A stretch of 64,000 nucleotides of DNA from Paraflavitalea sp966211765 (lineage in GTDB: Bacteria; Bacteroidota; Bacteroidia; Chitinophagales; Chitinophagaceae), in NCBI GenBank assembly GCA_966211765.1, contig CBIHOV010000003.1, forward strand, positions 323,432-387,431. Reading direction: 5' to 3'. Shown here one piece after another: positions 45,841-54,564 of the stretch (the first letter of the stretch is position 1; every line of letters starts with the position of its first letter). The notes under the pieces are model-generated. The model was given only the letters and a program-made list of their open reading frames with translations. It made no database searches and was not told the DNA's origin. Both the position numbers and the translations under genes were made by a program.

Positions 45841-45848
45841 TAGTTTTG
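45841..45848 (+). promoter_or_regulatory. Bacteroidota -7 box for the DinB gene
   Basis: TAGTTTTG fits TAnnTTTG, 33 bases before the DinB ATG. It probably drives the DinB - MoaD-like - BNR run. Confidence 0.4.
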
Positions 45849-45880
45849 CCATCTGATTATTCATTAATAATTGCTTAGGT

Positions 45881-46489
45881 ATGAAAACGATGCTATTTCT
45901 TGCTATTGCCCTGGCGGCACTGGCTTTTGCTATTCCCGCTGGCAGTCTTACGGAAAAAGAAAGAAAGGATGCTATTCAGTTATTGCAATCCACAGAAAAG
46001 GACCTGTTACAGGAAATAAAAGGTCTCAGCGAAGCCCAGTTGAAATTCAAACCGGCAGCAGATCGCTGGAGTGTTGAAGAATGCGTTAAACACATTGCTA
46101 CTACGGAACAAATGCTGTGGCAACTGACAGAAGGCGGGATCAAACAACCGGCCAATCCCGAAAAACGCAGCGAAATAAAAATGACCGATGAGCAGGTGAT
46201 TAAGATGATAGAAGACCGGTCAACAAAACGGCAAACCTCCGATCCGCTTAAACCGGAAAACTCCACTTTTAAATCAATGACGGAAGCCCTCGCCTCCTTC
46301 CAAAACGCCAGGGTTAAATTGACTGATTACGTCAAGTCGACCGATGACGACCTGCGCAACCACGTAATTACCTTACAGTTCGGCCTGTTAGACAGTTACC
46401 AGATGATCCTGTTCATGGCTGCGCATACCAACCGGCATACACAGCAATTAAGAGAGGTAAAAGCCGATGCAGGGTTCCCGAAAAATTAG
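45881..46489 (+). CDS. Exported DinB-family protein
   Basis: The 202-residue protein has a signal peptide ending about residue 20 (FAIPAGS). The four-helix DinB fold follows, with the metal-binding histidines His71 (ECVKHIATTE), His182 and His186 (AAHTNRHTQQL). RWSVEECVKHI is the typical N-terminal signature. DinB-fold proteins include thiol transferases and many of unknown activity. An exported one is less usual than the cytoplasmic type. The MoaD-like gene begins 12 bases after it. Confidence 0.88.
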   Translation: MKTMLFLAIALAALAFAIPAGSLTEKERKDAIQLLQSTEKDLLQEIKGLSEAQLKFKPAADRWSVEECVKHIATTEQMLWQLTEGGIKQPANPEKRSEIKMTDEQVIKMIEDRSTKRQTSDPLKPENSTFKSMTEALASFQNARVKLTDYVKSTDDDLRNHVITLQFGLLDSYQMILFMAAHTNRHTQQLREVKADAGFPKN

Positions 46490-46501
46490 GAATTGTAAGA
46501 C

Positions 46502-46774
46502 ATGCCCACAGTCAAATTCACCTATGCCTTAAAAAGGTTCTTCCCGGGTTTAACACAAACACCGGCCACCGGTAATACGCTGGCTGCCATTCTCGATGAG
46601 ATGGAAGCCAGCTATCCGGGGGTGCGCAGCTATGTACTGGACGAACAGGGGCATTTGCGTAAGCATGTGAACATATTCATCGATGGAACGATGATCAAAG
46701 ACAGGGCTACGCTGACTGATCCGTTTTCCGATAGCAGCGAGATCTATATCATGCAGGCATTATCGGGAGGATAA
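46502..46774 (+). CDS. MoaD/ThiS-family ubiquitin-like protein
   Basis: The 90-residue beta-grasp protein ends in the Gly-Gly tail (ALSGG) that is adenylated and thiocarboxylated in sulfur carriers. The body shows VKFTYALKRFFPG, LAAILDEMEASYPGVRSYVLDE and HVNIFIDGTMIKD. No moaE, thiG or E1-like gene is nearby; the neighbour 18 bases downstream is a BNR-repeat protein. This MoaD-like/BNR pairing is common in bacteria and its purpose is unknown. A role in cofactor synthesis is therefore not assumed. Confidence 0.9.
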   Translation: MPTVKFTYALKRFFPGLTQTPATGNTLAAILDEMEASYPGVRSYVLDEQGHLRKHVNIFIDGTMIKDRATLTDPFSDSSEIYIMQALSGG

Positions 46775-46792
46775 AACTTCAACTTATCTTTT

Positions 46793-47875
46793 ATGCAAAA
46801 AACACTTCTGTTAGGCACCCGAAAAGGGTTTATTGCCTATCGTTTTCAAAACGGCCAATGGAAAGCGGAAAACCTTTCTTTTGAAGGAGTGCCTGTTTCC
46901 ATAGCCTATGCTGATCAACGCAATGGTACCTGGTGGGCCTGCCTGGATCATGGTCATTGGGGTGTGAAGCTGCACCGTTCCAAAGACAGGGGGCAAAGCT
47001 GGGAAGAAGTAACGGCGCCCGCTTACCCGGAGGGAGCCGAAGTAAAGGATGGGGTGCCGGCCACTACGCGGTATATATGGGCCATGGCCCATGGCGGCAA
47101 ACAATATCCCTCCAAAATATGGGCAGGCACGGATCCCGGCGGCCTGTTTGTGAGTGAAGATGAAGGCAATAGTTTTCAATTGGTTGAATCGCTGTGGAAC
47201 CATCCCACGCGTAAAGATGGTTGGTTTGGAGGAGGACGCGATCTGCCTGGCATCCACTCCATTGTAGTTGACCCAAGGAATGAAGATCATATTCATATTG
47301 GCATCAGTTGCGCCGGTGTATTTGAAACACTGGATGGCGGGCAAACCTGGGAAGTAAGGAACAAGGGATTACGGGCCGATTTCCTTCCTGATCCCGCTAC
47401 CGAAGTTGGTCACGACCCGCACATTCTGGTAGCTGCGCCTGGCGACCCGGACAGCCTGTGGCAACAAAATCACTGTGGCATCTTCCGTTCAACCAATGGC
47501 GCCAAAAGCTGGGAAGATATTGGTCAGCAGGAAGGTCTTGCCCGGTTTGGTTTTGCCATTACGGTAGCTGAGGACAATCCGCTCCAGGCCTGGGTAGCGC
47601 CGGCCAAAAGTGATGAAACACGCACTGCTATCAAGGGTGCGCTCTGCATTTGCCGTACGGATGATGGCGGCAAGACCTGGAAAGAACTCAGGAATGGACT
47701 GCCGCAGGAAAATTGTTATGATATCGTATACCGCCATGCCCTGGTGAGTTCAGGCAATGCCGTAGCATTTGGCACCACCACGGGCAACCTGTTCTTCTCC
47801 CCCGACAAAGGCGAAAGCTGGCAGGTGATCAACAACTACCTGCCTATGGTGCATTCGGTACAGTTTGCGGATTAA
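46793..47875 (+). CDS. BNR/Asp-box repeat beta-propeller protein (sialidase-like fold)
   Basis: The 360-residue protein has no signal peptide, so it should be cytoplasmic. Asp-box motifs (S-x-D-x-G-x-S/T-W) recur: RSKDRGQSWEE, VSEDEGNSFQ, TLDGGQTWE, STNGAKSWED, RTDDGGKTWKE and SPDKGESWQ, giving about six propeller blades. Proteins of this kind are often named exo-alpha-sialidase, but the catalytic Arg triad and signal peptide of true sialidases are not evident. The close link to the MoaD/ThiS-like gene suggests a joint function. Confidence 0.85.
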   Translation: MQKTLLLGTRKGFIAYRFQNGQWKAENLSFEGVPVSIAYADQRNGTWWACLDHGHWGVKLHRSKDRGQSWEEVTAPAYPEGAEVKDGVPATTRYIWAMAHGGKQYPSKIWAGTDPGGLFVSEDEGNSFQLVESLWNHPTRKDGWFGGGRDLPGIHSIVVDPRNEDHIHIGISCAGVFETLDGGQTWEVRNKGLRADFLPDPATEVGHDPHILVAAPGDPDSLWQQNHCGIFRSTNGAKSWEDIGQQEGLARFGFAITVAEDNPLQAWVAPAKSDETRTAIKGALCICRTDDGGKTWKELRNGLPQENCYDIVYRHALVSSGNAVAFGTTTGNLFFSPDKGESWQVINNYLPMVHSVQFAD

Positions 47876-47928
47876 AGGAGGGATTGTGGGCCGAATTTGG
47901 TATATTACAATAGCATACCAGATGTTTT

Positions 47929-49203
47929 GTGAAACATCTTATACCATATTGCTTCTTCTTCCTTCCGATCATACTGACCGCACAAACAGTTGTTTCTTTA
48001 AAAATTGACGGCGCTATTAATCCGGTCATCGCAGACTATATCCGTCATGGCATTGAAAAAGCCCATCGCGAAAAAGCCACCTGTCTGCTTATCCATCTCA
48101 ATACACCAGGCGGCCTACTTCAATCCACACGCGTAATCGTGAGCAGTGTGCTGGAGTCGCCGGTACCGGTCATCGTGTATGTTTCTCCGGGAGGGTCACA
48201 TGCCGGCTCGGCAGGGGTTTTTATTACCCTCGCGGCACATATTGCGGCAATGGCGCCCGGCACCAATATCGGTGCGGCACATCCCGTTAGCCTGCAGCAA
48301 ACAGCAGATTCCATCATGAATGAAAAAGGGACGAATGACGCGGCTGCCTTTATCCGGGCCATTGCAGAGAAACGCAACCGGAATGTGCAGTGGGCCGAAA
48401 ATGCTGTTCGCCAAAGTGTGGCTATCACAGAAAAGGAAGCGCTGAGGGATCATGTGATCGATCTTATTGCCTTCAATGAACAGGATCTGCTGGAACAGGT
48501 CAACGGAAAACAGGTGGAAGTGGGTATGACCACTGTAACCCTGCACACCAAGGGCGCCCGGGTAGCGCCCTACGAAATGAACTTTGCCGAAAAAATACTG
48601 AATATCCTCAGTGATCCCAATATTGCCTACATCATGTTGTTGCTGGGCTTGTATGGGGTACTGTTTGAGTTGTTCAGCCCAGGCGCGATCCTGCCTGGGA
48701 TCATTGGCGGCATTGCGCTTATCCTCGCCTTTTATTCGATGCATACCTTGCCCGTTAACTATGCCGGGCTGGCCCTGATCGTTTTTGCCATTATTCTTTT
48801 TTTGCTGGAGATCAAGATAGCCAGCCATGGGTTATTGGCTATTGGCGGTGTTGTATCCTTGTTCCTGGGATCTATTATGTTGATCAGGAGTCAATCTTCC
48901 TTAGAGTTGATCAGCATTTCCCGGGCTGTTATCATAGCGTTCACCATCGTTTCCGCTTTGTTTTTCCTTTTTGTGGTCGGGATGGGATTAAAAGCGCAAA
49001 GGGCCAGAGTGGCCACCGGCCGGGAATCCATGATAGGCGCTATCGCATATGCACTGGATATACTGGCCCCTGCGGGCAGGGTATCATTTCAGGGAGAGGT
49101 GTGGAATGCGGTATCCTTAACAGGCCTGATCAGCCAGGGAGATAAAGTTTTGGTGAGGGAAATAAGGAACCTGACCTTGTACGTAGAAAAAACAGATCCT
49201 TAA
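47929..49203 (+). CDS. NfeD-family membrane serine protease
   Basis: 424 residues from a GTG start at 47929. A signal or anchor segment comes first (HLIPYCFFFLPIILTAQ). The ClpP/SppA-like protease domain (about 20-210) follows: LIHLNTPGGLLQSTR, VPVIVYVSPGGSHAGSAGVFIT with the candidate nucleophile serine in the GSAG turn, and GTNIGAAHPV. A run of five or so membrane helices (about 228-355) and a soluble OB-fold NfeD domain (about 370-420; GRVSFQGEVWNAVS) complete it. Long NfeD proteins cleave stomatin partners. A slipin gene begins 16 bases downstream, the classic pair. Confidence 0.92.
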   Translation: MKHLIPYCFFFLPIILTAQTVVSLKIDGAINPVIADYIRHGIEKAHREKATCLLIHLNTPGGLLQSTRVIVSSVLESPVPVIVYVSPGGSHAGSAGVFITLAAHIAAMAPGTNIGAAHPVSLQQTADSIMNEKGTNDAAAFIRAIAEKRNRNVQWAENAVRQSVAITEKEALRDHVIDLIAFNEQDLLEQVNGKQVEVGMTTVTLHTKGARVAPYEMNFAEKILNILSDPNIAYIMLLLGLYGVLFELFSPGAILPGIIGGIALILAFYSMHTLPVNYAGLALIVFAIILFLLEIKIASHGLLAIGGVVSLFLGSIMLIRSQSSLELISISRAVIIAFTIVSALFFLFVVGMGLKAQRARVATGRESMIGAIAYALDILAPAGRVSFQGEVWNAVSLTGLISQGDKVLVREIRNLTLYVEKTDP

Positions 49204-49219
49204 TTCAAAACAAAAACAT

Positions 49220-49990
49220 ATGGGACAATTCCCTGTAGTTACCGTAGTGATCCTATTTTTTGTTGTATTGCTACTGGCCAATTCTATCCGCATCCTGCGG
49301 GAATATGAAAGGGCCGTCGTTTTCCGTCTGGGGCGCCTCACCGGCGGCAATGGCGTAAAAGGACCGGGGATTATTTTCCTGATCCCTGTTGTTGACAAAA
49401 TGGTAAGAGTGAGCTTGCGCACGGTGGTCATGGATGTACCCACGCAGGATGTCATTACACAGGATAATGTTTCCATAAAAGTAAATGCCGTGGTATATTT
49501 CCGGGTCATTGAGCCGCAAAAAGCTATTGTAGGAGTAGAGAATTTTCTGGTAGCCACTTCCCAACTGTCGCAAACAACTTTACGCAGTGTGTTGGGGCAA
49601 TCGGAATTGGATGACCTGCTTTCCCAACGCGAAAAAATTAACCACAAGCTGCAGCAGATCATTGACTCCAATACCGAGCCCTGGGGAGTGAAGGTTTCCA
49701 ACGTGGAGGTAAAACAGATAGACCTGCCGCAGGAGATGCAACGGGCGATGGCTAAACAGGCTGAAGCGGAGCGGGAACGTCGTAGCAAGGTAATTGCCGC
49801 CGAAGGAGAGTATCAGGCCTCCCAACGGCTGGCCGACGCCGCGCTGATATTAGCTGGTCAACCCAGCGCCCTCACTTTGCGTTACCTGCAAACATTGCGG
49901 GAGATAGCCACCGAAAACAACTCAACAACCATCTTCCCGGTACCTATCGACTTATTGAAACCTTTCTTAAACAACAGCGATAAGAAATAA
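49220..49990 (+). CDS. Slipin / stomatin-like SPFH protein
   Basis: The 256-residue protein has an N-terminal membrane hairpin (about 5-22), then the SPFH domain: REYERAVVFRLGRLTG, GPGIIFLIPVVDKMVRVSLRT, VSIKVNAVVYFRV and LRSVLGQSELDDLLSQREKI. A C-terminal coiled coil (EMQRAMAKQAEAERERRSKVIAAEGEYQAS) ends in a short hydrophobic stretch. It forms ring-like membrane scaffolds and is the expected substrate and partner of the NfeD protease encoded just upstream. Confidence 0.95.
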   Translation: MGQFPVVTVVILFFVVLLLANSIRILREYERAVVFRLGRLTGGNGVKGPGIIFLIPVVDKMVRVSLRTVVMDVPTQDVITQDNVSIKVNAVVYFRVIEPQKAIVGVENFLVATSQLSQTTLRSVLGQSELDDLLSQREKINHKLQQIIDSNTEPWGVKVSNVEVKQIDLPQEMQRAMAKQAEAERERRSKVIAAEGEYQASQRLADAALILAGQPSALTLRYLQTLREIATENNSTTIFPVPIDLLKPFLNNSDKK

Positions 49991-50030
49991 AACACGGTCT
50001 GAACCTGCGAGACCTGACAGCTCTATACTA

Positions 50031-51740
50031 TCAGGAGCGCATAGTCACTGCTTTTTTAACAGCGCCTTTATCCAATACCAGGGGCTTGACAGCCTTAGTG
50101 ATATCTCCGCCATCTACTTTAATATTTTCAGAAGCAGCACCCTCTACCTGGAGAAATACAGCGGCAGGCGACAACAGGCGGGTGCCTGTGAGGTACACAT
50201 CTTTTGAATTTACGAAGCGCAACAATTCACCTTCGCTGCTGCCCTGGGCACTCAAACCATTAATGCTGGCATCCTGTACATTATCAAGGATAATGGCAGG
50301 GCGTGCATCAGCCTTTTCATAGGTGAAACGCACATTGTGCAAGCTCAACCCTTTTACATTGCGCGCATACAATCCATAGGCCGGCGGGCCAAAAGGTTTT
50401 GTACCCCATACACCAAAATATTCAGCACTTAATTCGGGCACTTCTCTTTTGCCCGCCTGTTCTTTAGTACCTCCGCCGGCATAGGTAACATGTACGTCGG
50501 AAAGACTGATGTTTTCCAGGAATACTTTCCCTACCCCATTAAGCGTAATACAGGAATTGAGTTCTCCGTCAAATACATTTACACCGAAATGAATATCAGG
50601 GTGGTTCACAGGTTTCTCTACCACCGTTGCCCGGATATTGCTAAACGAGATATTACGTACAAAGGAAGGCGTAGTATCTGTCGCATTATTGTTGTTGTTG
50701 TTGGGCTGATTGCTGCTGCCTGTAAATCCGATACCGATGGGGCCGGTTACATTGCGCATGGTGATATTGGAGAAACTCAGGTTCTCTATTTTCGCCCTGC
50801 CGGAGCTGATCTTGATGGGGCAACCATAAGTGTCATAAATAAGGCAATTGGAGATGGTAATATTTTGTGCTTCACCGCTCCCAAAACGGAAGATGGACCA
50901 ACGGGTACTGAAACTACAATTGGTGATGGTGACAAACTGATTGCTGCCGAATAAGGCGCAGGCATCGTCCTGGCACTGTACATCGCAATTGGTGATGTGC
51001 ACATACAGGGTATCGTTGAAATGAAACCCATCATTGTTCTTATTGACCCGATTGTAGATGCGGATATTGTGCAATTGCACATATTTGCACCTGAGGATGC
51101 GGAAACAATGGTAAGCGCTGTTGGTAAGCAGGATATCTTTTACCTGAAACCGGGTGCATTGATAAAATATAATGAGGTGAGGCCGATCAAAATTGCCGCC
51201 TACTCCTTTTTGGCCAGGGCCCGTATTATCGCCTTTACCATTATAAAAGGAAAGCCCATTGCCGTCGATGGTCCCATAGCCTTCAATGGAAATATTGTCT
51301 GCACCGACGGCATAGATAAATACAATATTGCCATTGCCGGAAGGAATACCTTTCCCGGCAGTATAGTCTTCCCGCTTTTTACTACCCAATAAACGCCCAT
51401 TGGCAGCCACATGCAGGGTAACACCCGATCTGATTTCAATGGTGCCACAAATAAACTCACCGGCAGGAATCACCACGGTGCCGCCCTGCGCTTTATGGCA
51501 GGCATCAATCGTTGCCTGGATAGCAGTGGTATCGAGGGTTTGGCCATCGCCTTTGGCGCCAAAATCCTTTACATTATATATGGTGTTGCCGGCGCGCAAC
51601 TCTTCATCGTGAGCAGTGTTTTGCGGGGCTGCTGAAGCGGTGGCAGGCATTCCTATTAAACCTGCTCCTGCAAGGGTAATGGCAGGAACGGCCATGCGTT
51701 CGAACCATTGGCGGCGGGAAACATTCTCCTGTTTATTCAT
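50031..51740 (-). CDS. Tat-exported right-handed beta-helix protein, GH28-like
   Basis: The 569-residue protein has a twin-arginine signal (SRRQWFERMAVPAITLAGAGL, RR at 9-10). The pectin-lyase-like N-terminus NVKDFGAKGDGQTLDTTAIQATIDACHKAQGGTVVIPAGEF leads into a long beta-helix. GH28 landmarks are partly kept: NNDGFHF (for NTD), CQDDACAL (for the DD pair) and PIKISSGR (for RIK). The GHG motif is replaced by FRFGSG. It may therefore be an altered glycanase, a lyase or a binding protein. An NNNNNN run occurs near residue 350. It is convergent with the slipin gene. Confidence 0.82.
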   Translation of the reverse strand: MNKQENVSRRQWFERMAVPAITLAGAGLIGMPATASAAPQNTAHDEELRAGNTIYNVKDFGAKGDGQTLDTTAIQATIDACHKAQGGTVVIPAGEFICGTIEIRSGVTLHVAANGRLLGSKKREDYTAGKGIPSGNGNIVFIYAVGADNISIEGYGTIDGNGLSFYNGKGDNTGPGQKGVGGNFDRPHLIIFYQCTRFQVKDILLTNSAYHCFRILRCKYVQLHNIRIYNRVNKNNDGFHFNDTLYVHITNCDVQCQDDACALFGSNQFVTITNCSFSTRWSIFRFGSGEAQNITISNCLIYDTYGCPIKISSGRAKIENLSFSNITMRNVTGPIGIGFTGSSNQPNNNNNNATDTTPSFVRNISFSNIRATVVEKPVNHPDIHFGVNVFDGELNSCITLNGVGKVFLENISLSDVHVTYAGGGTKEQAGKREVPELSAEYFGVWGTKPFGPPAYGLYARNVKGLSLHNVRFTYEKADARPAIILDNVQDASINGLSAQGSSEGELLRFVNSKDVYLTGTRLLSPAAVFLQVEGAASENIKVDGGDITKAVKPLVLDKGAVKKAVTMRS

Positions 51741-51814
51741 AATAACGAATATTCAATAAAATACCCGTAACCGGTACAACAAAAACAGCTATTGAGTAAG
51801 CTATTTTAACGCAA

Positions 51815-51848
51815 AAAGAACGGCCTATGATAAAATCACAGGCCGTTT
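51815..51848 (-). terminator. Terminator of the SusC/SusD/M14 operon
   Basis: On the minus strand AACGGCCT, a 14-base loop and AGGCCGTT form an eight-pair stem followed by CTTTTT. It lies 23 bases after the M14 peptidase stop codon. Confidence 0.75.
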
Positions 51849-51870
51849 TGAATTACACTGATAAATAGTA

Positions 51871-54474
51871 CTATTCTTCTTCGTGCTCCGCGCCAACATT
51901 AGCACCGAAGCCTAATTGAATACCGGATGTAAAAAATATAGCATTCAGCAAAAGCCTGTCGGTTCCATGCCAATAGCTCCTGTAGGAAGGATCATCAGCA
52001 AAGGACACCACTTTACCGCTGCCTGCCTGGCTGATCAAAATAGCAGCGGTATTATTGATACGGACAATGTTCTTCTTGGAAACATAACCACCTACATAAG
52101 AATCGGCCGCATATTTTGCAATGGTAGCATATTTGTTGCGACTGGGTTGTAAAATGGTTTGGCTGTTCTTGGTAAAGAAGATCTTGCGACTGGTAAGACC
52201 AAATGCAATGGGATTTGAAATGTCTATATCGCCCACAAACACACCGCCATTGATACGCCTTGCTCCTTCGGTCACATCCTGCAGCACATAATCAATTCTT
52301 TCATTGGTACCCTTGATGGCGGAAGAATCAATAAAAAGTTTCTCTTTAATGATCTCCTGCTGAATGGCCCATTCTGCCGCATTCTTAAAAGCGATCAATG
52401 TACCGCCTTCTTCCACCCAGTTTTTCAATCTTGCCACTGCATTTTTATCAAGGCCATTGTAATTACCGCTCACCAATATGATATTGTTGTAACGGTTCAG
52501 GTCGGCCCGGCCTACGGAGGCTACATCCAGTTTGGTAACCGGCAGATCGAGGTGCTGGTTCAACAGGAACCAAACCTGTCCCACTTCCTCGAAGTTGGTA
52601 CCTGTACCAGCTATTACAGCTACACGCGGCTTCTGCACGGCTTTGACGTTATTGCTACCGAGGTCAATGCCATCGGTACTAAAACCAGTAGCTGTTCCGT
52701 ACACCTCAATAGCTGCCTTTTCTGCAGCCTGCTTCACGAATGCGAATAAACTATCGGCAGGGATATTTTGCAAGGCTACAGGGATCACCAGGCTGCCATA
52801 ACCAAATTCTTTTACTCCACCAGAAGACTGTATGGTAACCGGCTTGTGGGCAGCTTTCACCACTACCCCTTTGCTCAACAGGTAATACAAAGCTTTGGAG
52901 GCATTGTATTCGCTCCAGCTAATAAGATATGCGTAACTGGCAATACCGCCCACTACAGTTCCTTTTCCTGCGGGCAAACTGGTAACAGCTGCACCTTTTG
53001 AAGCCGGAGCCGCTGCCAACCTTGCATATTGTAAACCATAAGCATGAATGAGGCTCCAGGAAGTATTATCATAATAAAGGCTATCGTTCAACCTTGCGGT
53101 CTCTTCAAAGATGGAATGCACAATGCGGAAGTTTGGCTGATCAGACGGAACGATCCAGGCTTTTCCTTTTTCAAATTTCTTGCCTTCCTGGGTAAGGTCG
53201 CCGCTCAATTCATATACTTTTACGCGGTGCTTTAACAACAAAGACAGAAAAGACCTGGAGAGGGATTGATCCCTGCTGTCGCCAAAAACAAATGCTTTGC
53301 TGGTGTATGCCCTACCCTGCTCTACGGCAGATCTGAAAAACTCCTTCTGTAAATTAAAGAGTCCTTTCTTTTCTTCCACGGCGGCTTTAACGGTAGCAAT
53401 ACCGGTAGCCAGGTGATTGCGGATGGTGAAGGGAAAAGTGATCACACCGGTTTCTGTTTCCTGCTCCAGTCCACGGGAACCACCTTGTTCGAATGTGATA
53501 CCCACGGCGCCAAAGAAATCGGGATAGGTAGATCCATAAATGGGCGAGAGATTGTCAAACTGTTCTTTGGTAAAATACAATGAACCGATCTTATCCAATG
53601 CTGCCGCATGATATTTTGCGAGGGTAGTATTAAAATCATAGGAAGCCTGGGGAACAATGGGACTTTGGGTACGTTTGGGAGAGGGTTCGAAATAATAGGT
53701 ATTGTTGGCCCCCATTTCATGAAAATCGATGTGCACATTGGGATACCATTGGTGAAAGAATTCCAACCTGTTCTGACTTTCTATTTGCGTAGCACTGAGC
53801 CAATCACGGTTAAGATTGGCCAGGTAATGGTTGGTCCTGCCATTGGGCCATGCTTCGATATGCTCTTTATCGGCAGGATCGGCGGTATTGGGAAAAGACT
53901 TATAGGCGTTGTGCCAATTGGCTGCCCTGTCCCTTCCGTCGGGATTGAGTGAAGGATCAATAAATACCACGGCTTCCTTGAGCCATTTCTGCGTGGCTTC
54001 GCCCTGACTTGCTGTGAGGTAATAGGCTGTGAGCAAAGCGGCTTCGCCACTGGATGTTTCATTACCGTGTACACTATAACCCAACAACACAATAACAGGC
54101 GCGCTGGCTGGTAAAGCAGGTTTTGCCGGATCGGGCTGGCCGGCATGTTCCTGCCTGATGGCTTCCAGCCTTGCATAGTTTTCCGGCGCGGTGATGGTGA
54201 TGATCACCTGGTCGCGCAGCTCATAGGTTTTACCGATCACCTGGTAGTGCACTTTATCGCTCACCCTGGATAATTCTTTCAGATAAGCGATCAATTGGTC
54301 GTGCCGGGTATAATGAGAGCCTATGGGGTATCCCAAAAACTGCTGGGGTGTAGGGATCTTTGGATCAAATGTTTCCGACTTATTGAAGTAGTATTCATTT
54401 TGGGCCTGCCCGGTGAGCCAGGCGGCTGTTAGCAGCAAAATAAGGAGCGTGTTCTTTACTTGTGTCAGGTGCAT
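51871..54474 (-). CDS. Exported M14-family zinc carboxypeptidase-like protein
   Basis: The 867-residue protein has a signal peptide ending TGQAQ. The M14 domain (about 45-380) holds zinc ligands His136 and Glu139 (SVHGNETSSGE) and His252 (DFHEMG). DPSLNPDGRDR and TFEQGGSRG (with the catalytic Glu) are also present. A C-terminal glutamine-amidotransferase-like domain follows (about 600-720; PRVAVIAGTG, NIILVSGNYNGLD, WVEEGGTLIAF). It should trim peptides in the periplasm or at the surface. It closes an operon with SusC and SusD, 90 bases after susD, suggesting peptide and not glycan uptake. Confidence 0.92.
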   Translation of the reverse strand: MHLTQVKNTLLILLLTAAWLTGQAQNEYYFNKSETFDPKIPTPQQFLGYPIGSHYTRHDQLIAYLKELSRVSDKVHYQVIGKTYELRDQVIITITAPENYARLEAIRQEHAGQPDPAKPALPASAPVIVLLGYSVHGNETSSGEAALLTAYYLTASQGEATQKWLKEAVVFIDPSLNPDGRDRAANWHNAYKSFPNTADPADKEHIEAWPNGRTNHYLANLNRDWLSATQIESQNRLEFFHQWYPNVHIDFHEMGANNTYYFEPSPKRTQSPIVPQASYDFNTTLAKYHAAALDKIGSLYFTKEQFDNLSPIYGSTYPDFFGAVGITFEQGGSRGLEQETETGVITFPFTIRNHLATGIATVKAAVEEKKGLFNLQKEFFRSAVEQGRAYTSKAFVFGDSRDQSLSRSFLSLLLKHRVKVYELSGDLTQEGKKFEKGKAWIVPSDQPNFRIVHSIFEETARLNDSLYYDNTSWSLIHAYGLQYARLAAAPASKGAAVTSLPAGKGTVVGGIASYAYLISWSEYNASKALYYLLSKGVVVKAAHKPVTIQSSGGVKEFGYGSLVIPVALQNIPADSLFAFVKQAAEKAAIEVYGTATGFSTDGIDLGSNNVKAVQKPRVAVIAGTGTNFEEVGQVWFLLNQHLDLPVTKLDVASVGRADLNRYNNIILVSGNYNGLDKNAVARLKNWVEEGGTLIAFKNAAEWAIQQEIIKEKLFIDSSAIKGTNERIDYVLQDVTEGARRINGGVFVGDIDISNPIAFGLTSRKIFFTKNSQTILQPSRNKYATIAKYAADSYVGGYVSKKNIVRINNTAAILISQAGSGKVVSFADDPSYRSYWHGTDRLLLNAIFFTSGIQLGFGANVGAEHEEE

Positions 54475-54504
54475 ATCGAATTTGATTTATGAGCTTGTTA
54501 GATA

Positions 54505-54551
54505 AGAGGTGACACCTTTCCTATGCGACGAAAGCGAAAGGTGTCACCTCT
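54505..54551. repeat. Perfect 16-bp inverted repeat between susD and the M14 gene
   Basis: AGAGGTGACACCTTTC (54505-54520) and GAAAGGTGTCACCTCT (54536-54551) are exact reverse complements around a 15-base loop. There is no T-run, so it is more likely an RNA-processing or stabilising hairpin, or a dispersed repeat, than a terminator. Each arm also contains the small palindrome AGGTGACACCT or its complement. Confidence 0.7.
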
Positions 54552-54564
54552 GCGTTGTGATAGC

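Noticed and set aside
46502..46774. Assignment as molybdopterin synthase small subunit or thiamine sulfur carrier
   Set aside because: No moa, moe or thi genes are nearby and the conserved neighbour is a BNR-repeat protein, so only the fold is named.
46793..47875. Naming the BNR protein a sialidase
   Set aside because: There is no signal peptide and no clear catalytic arginine triad; Asp-boxes alone mark the propeller fold.
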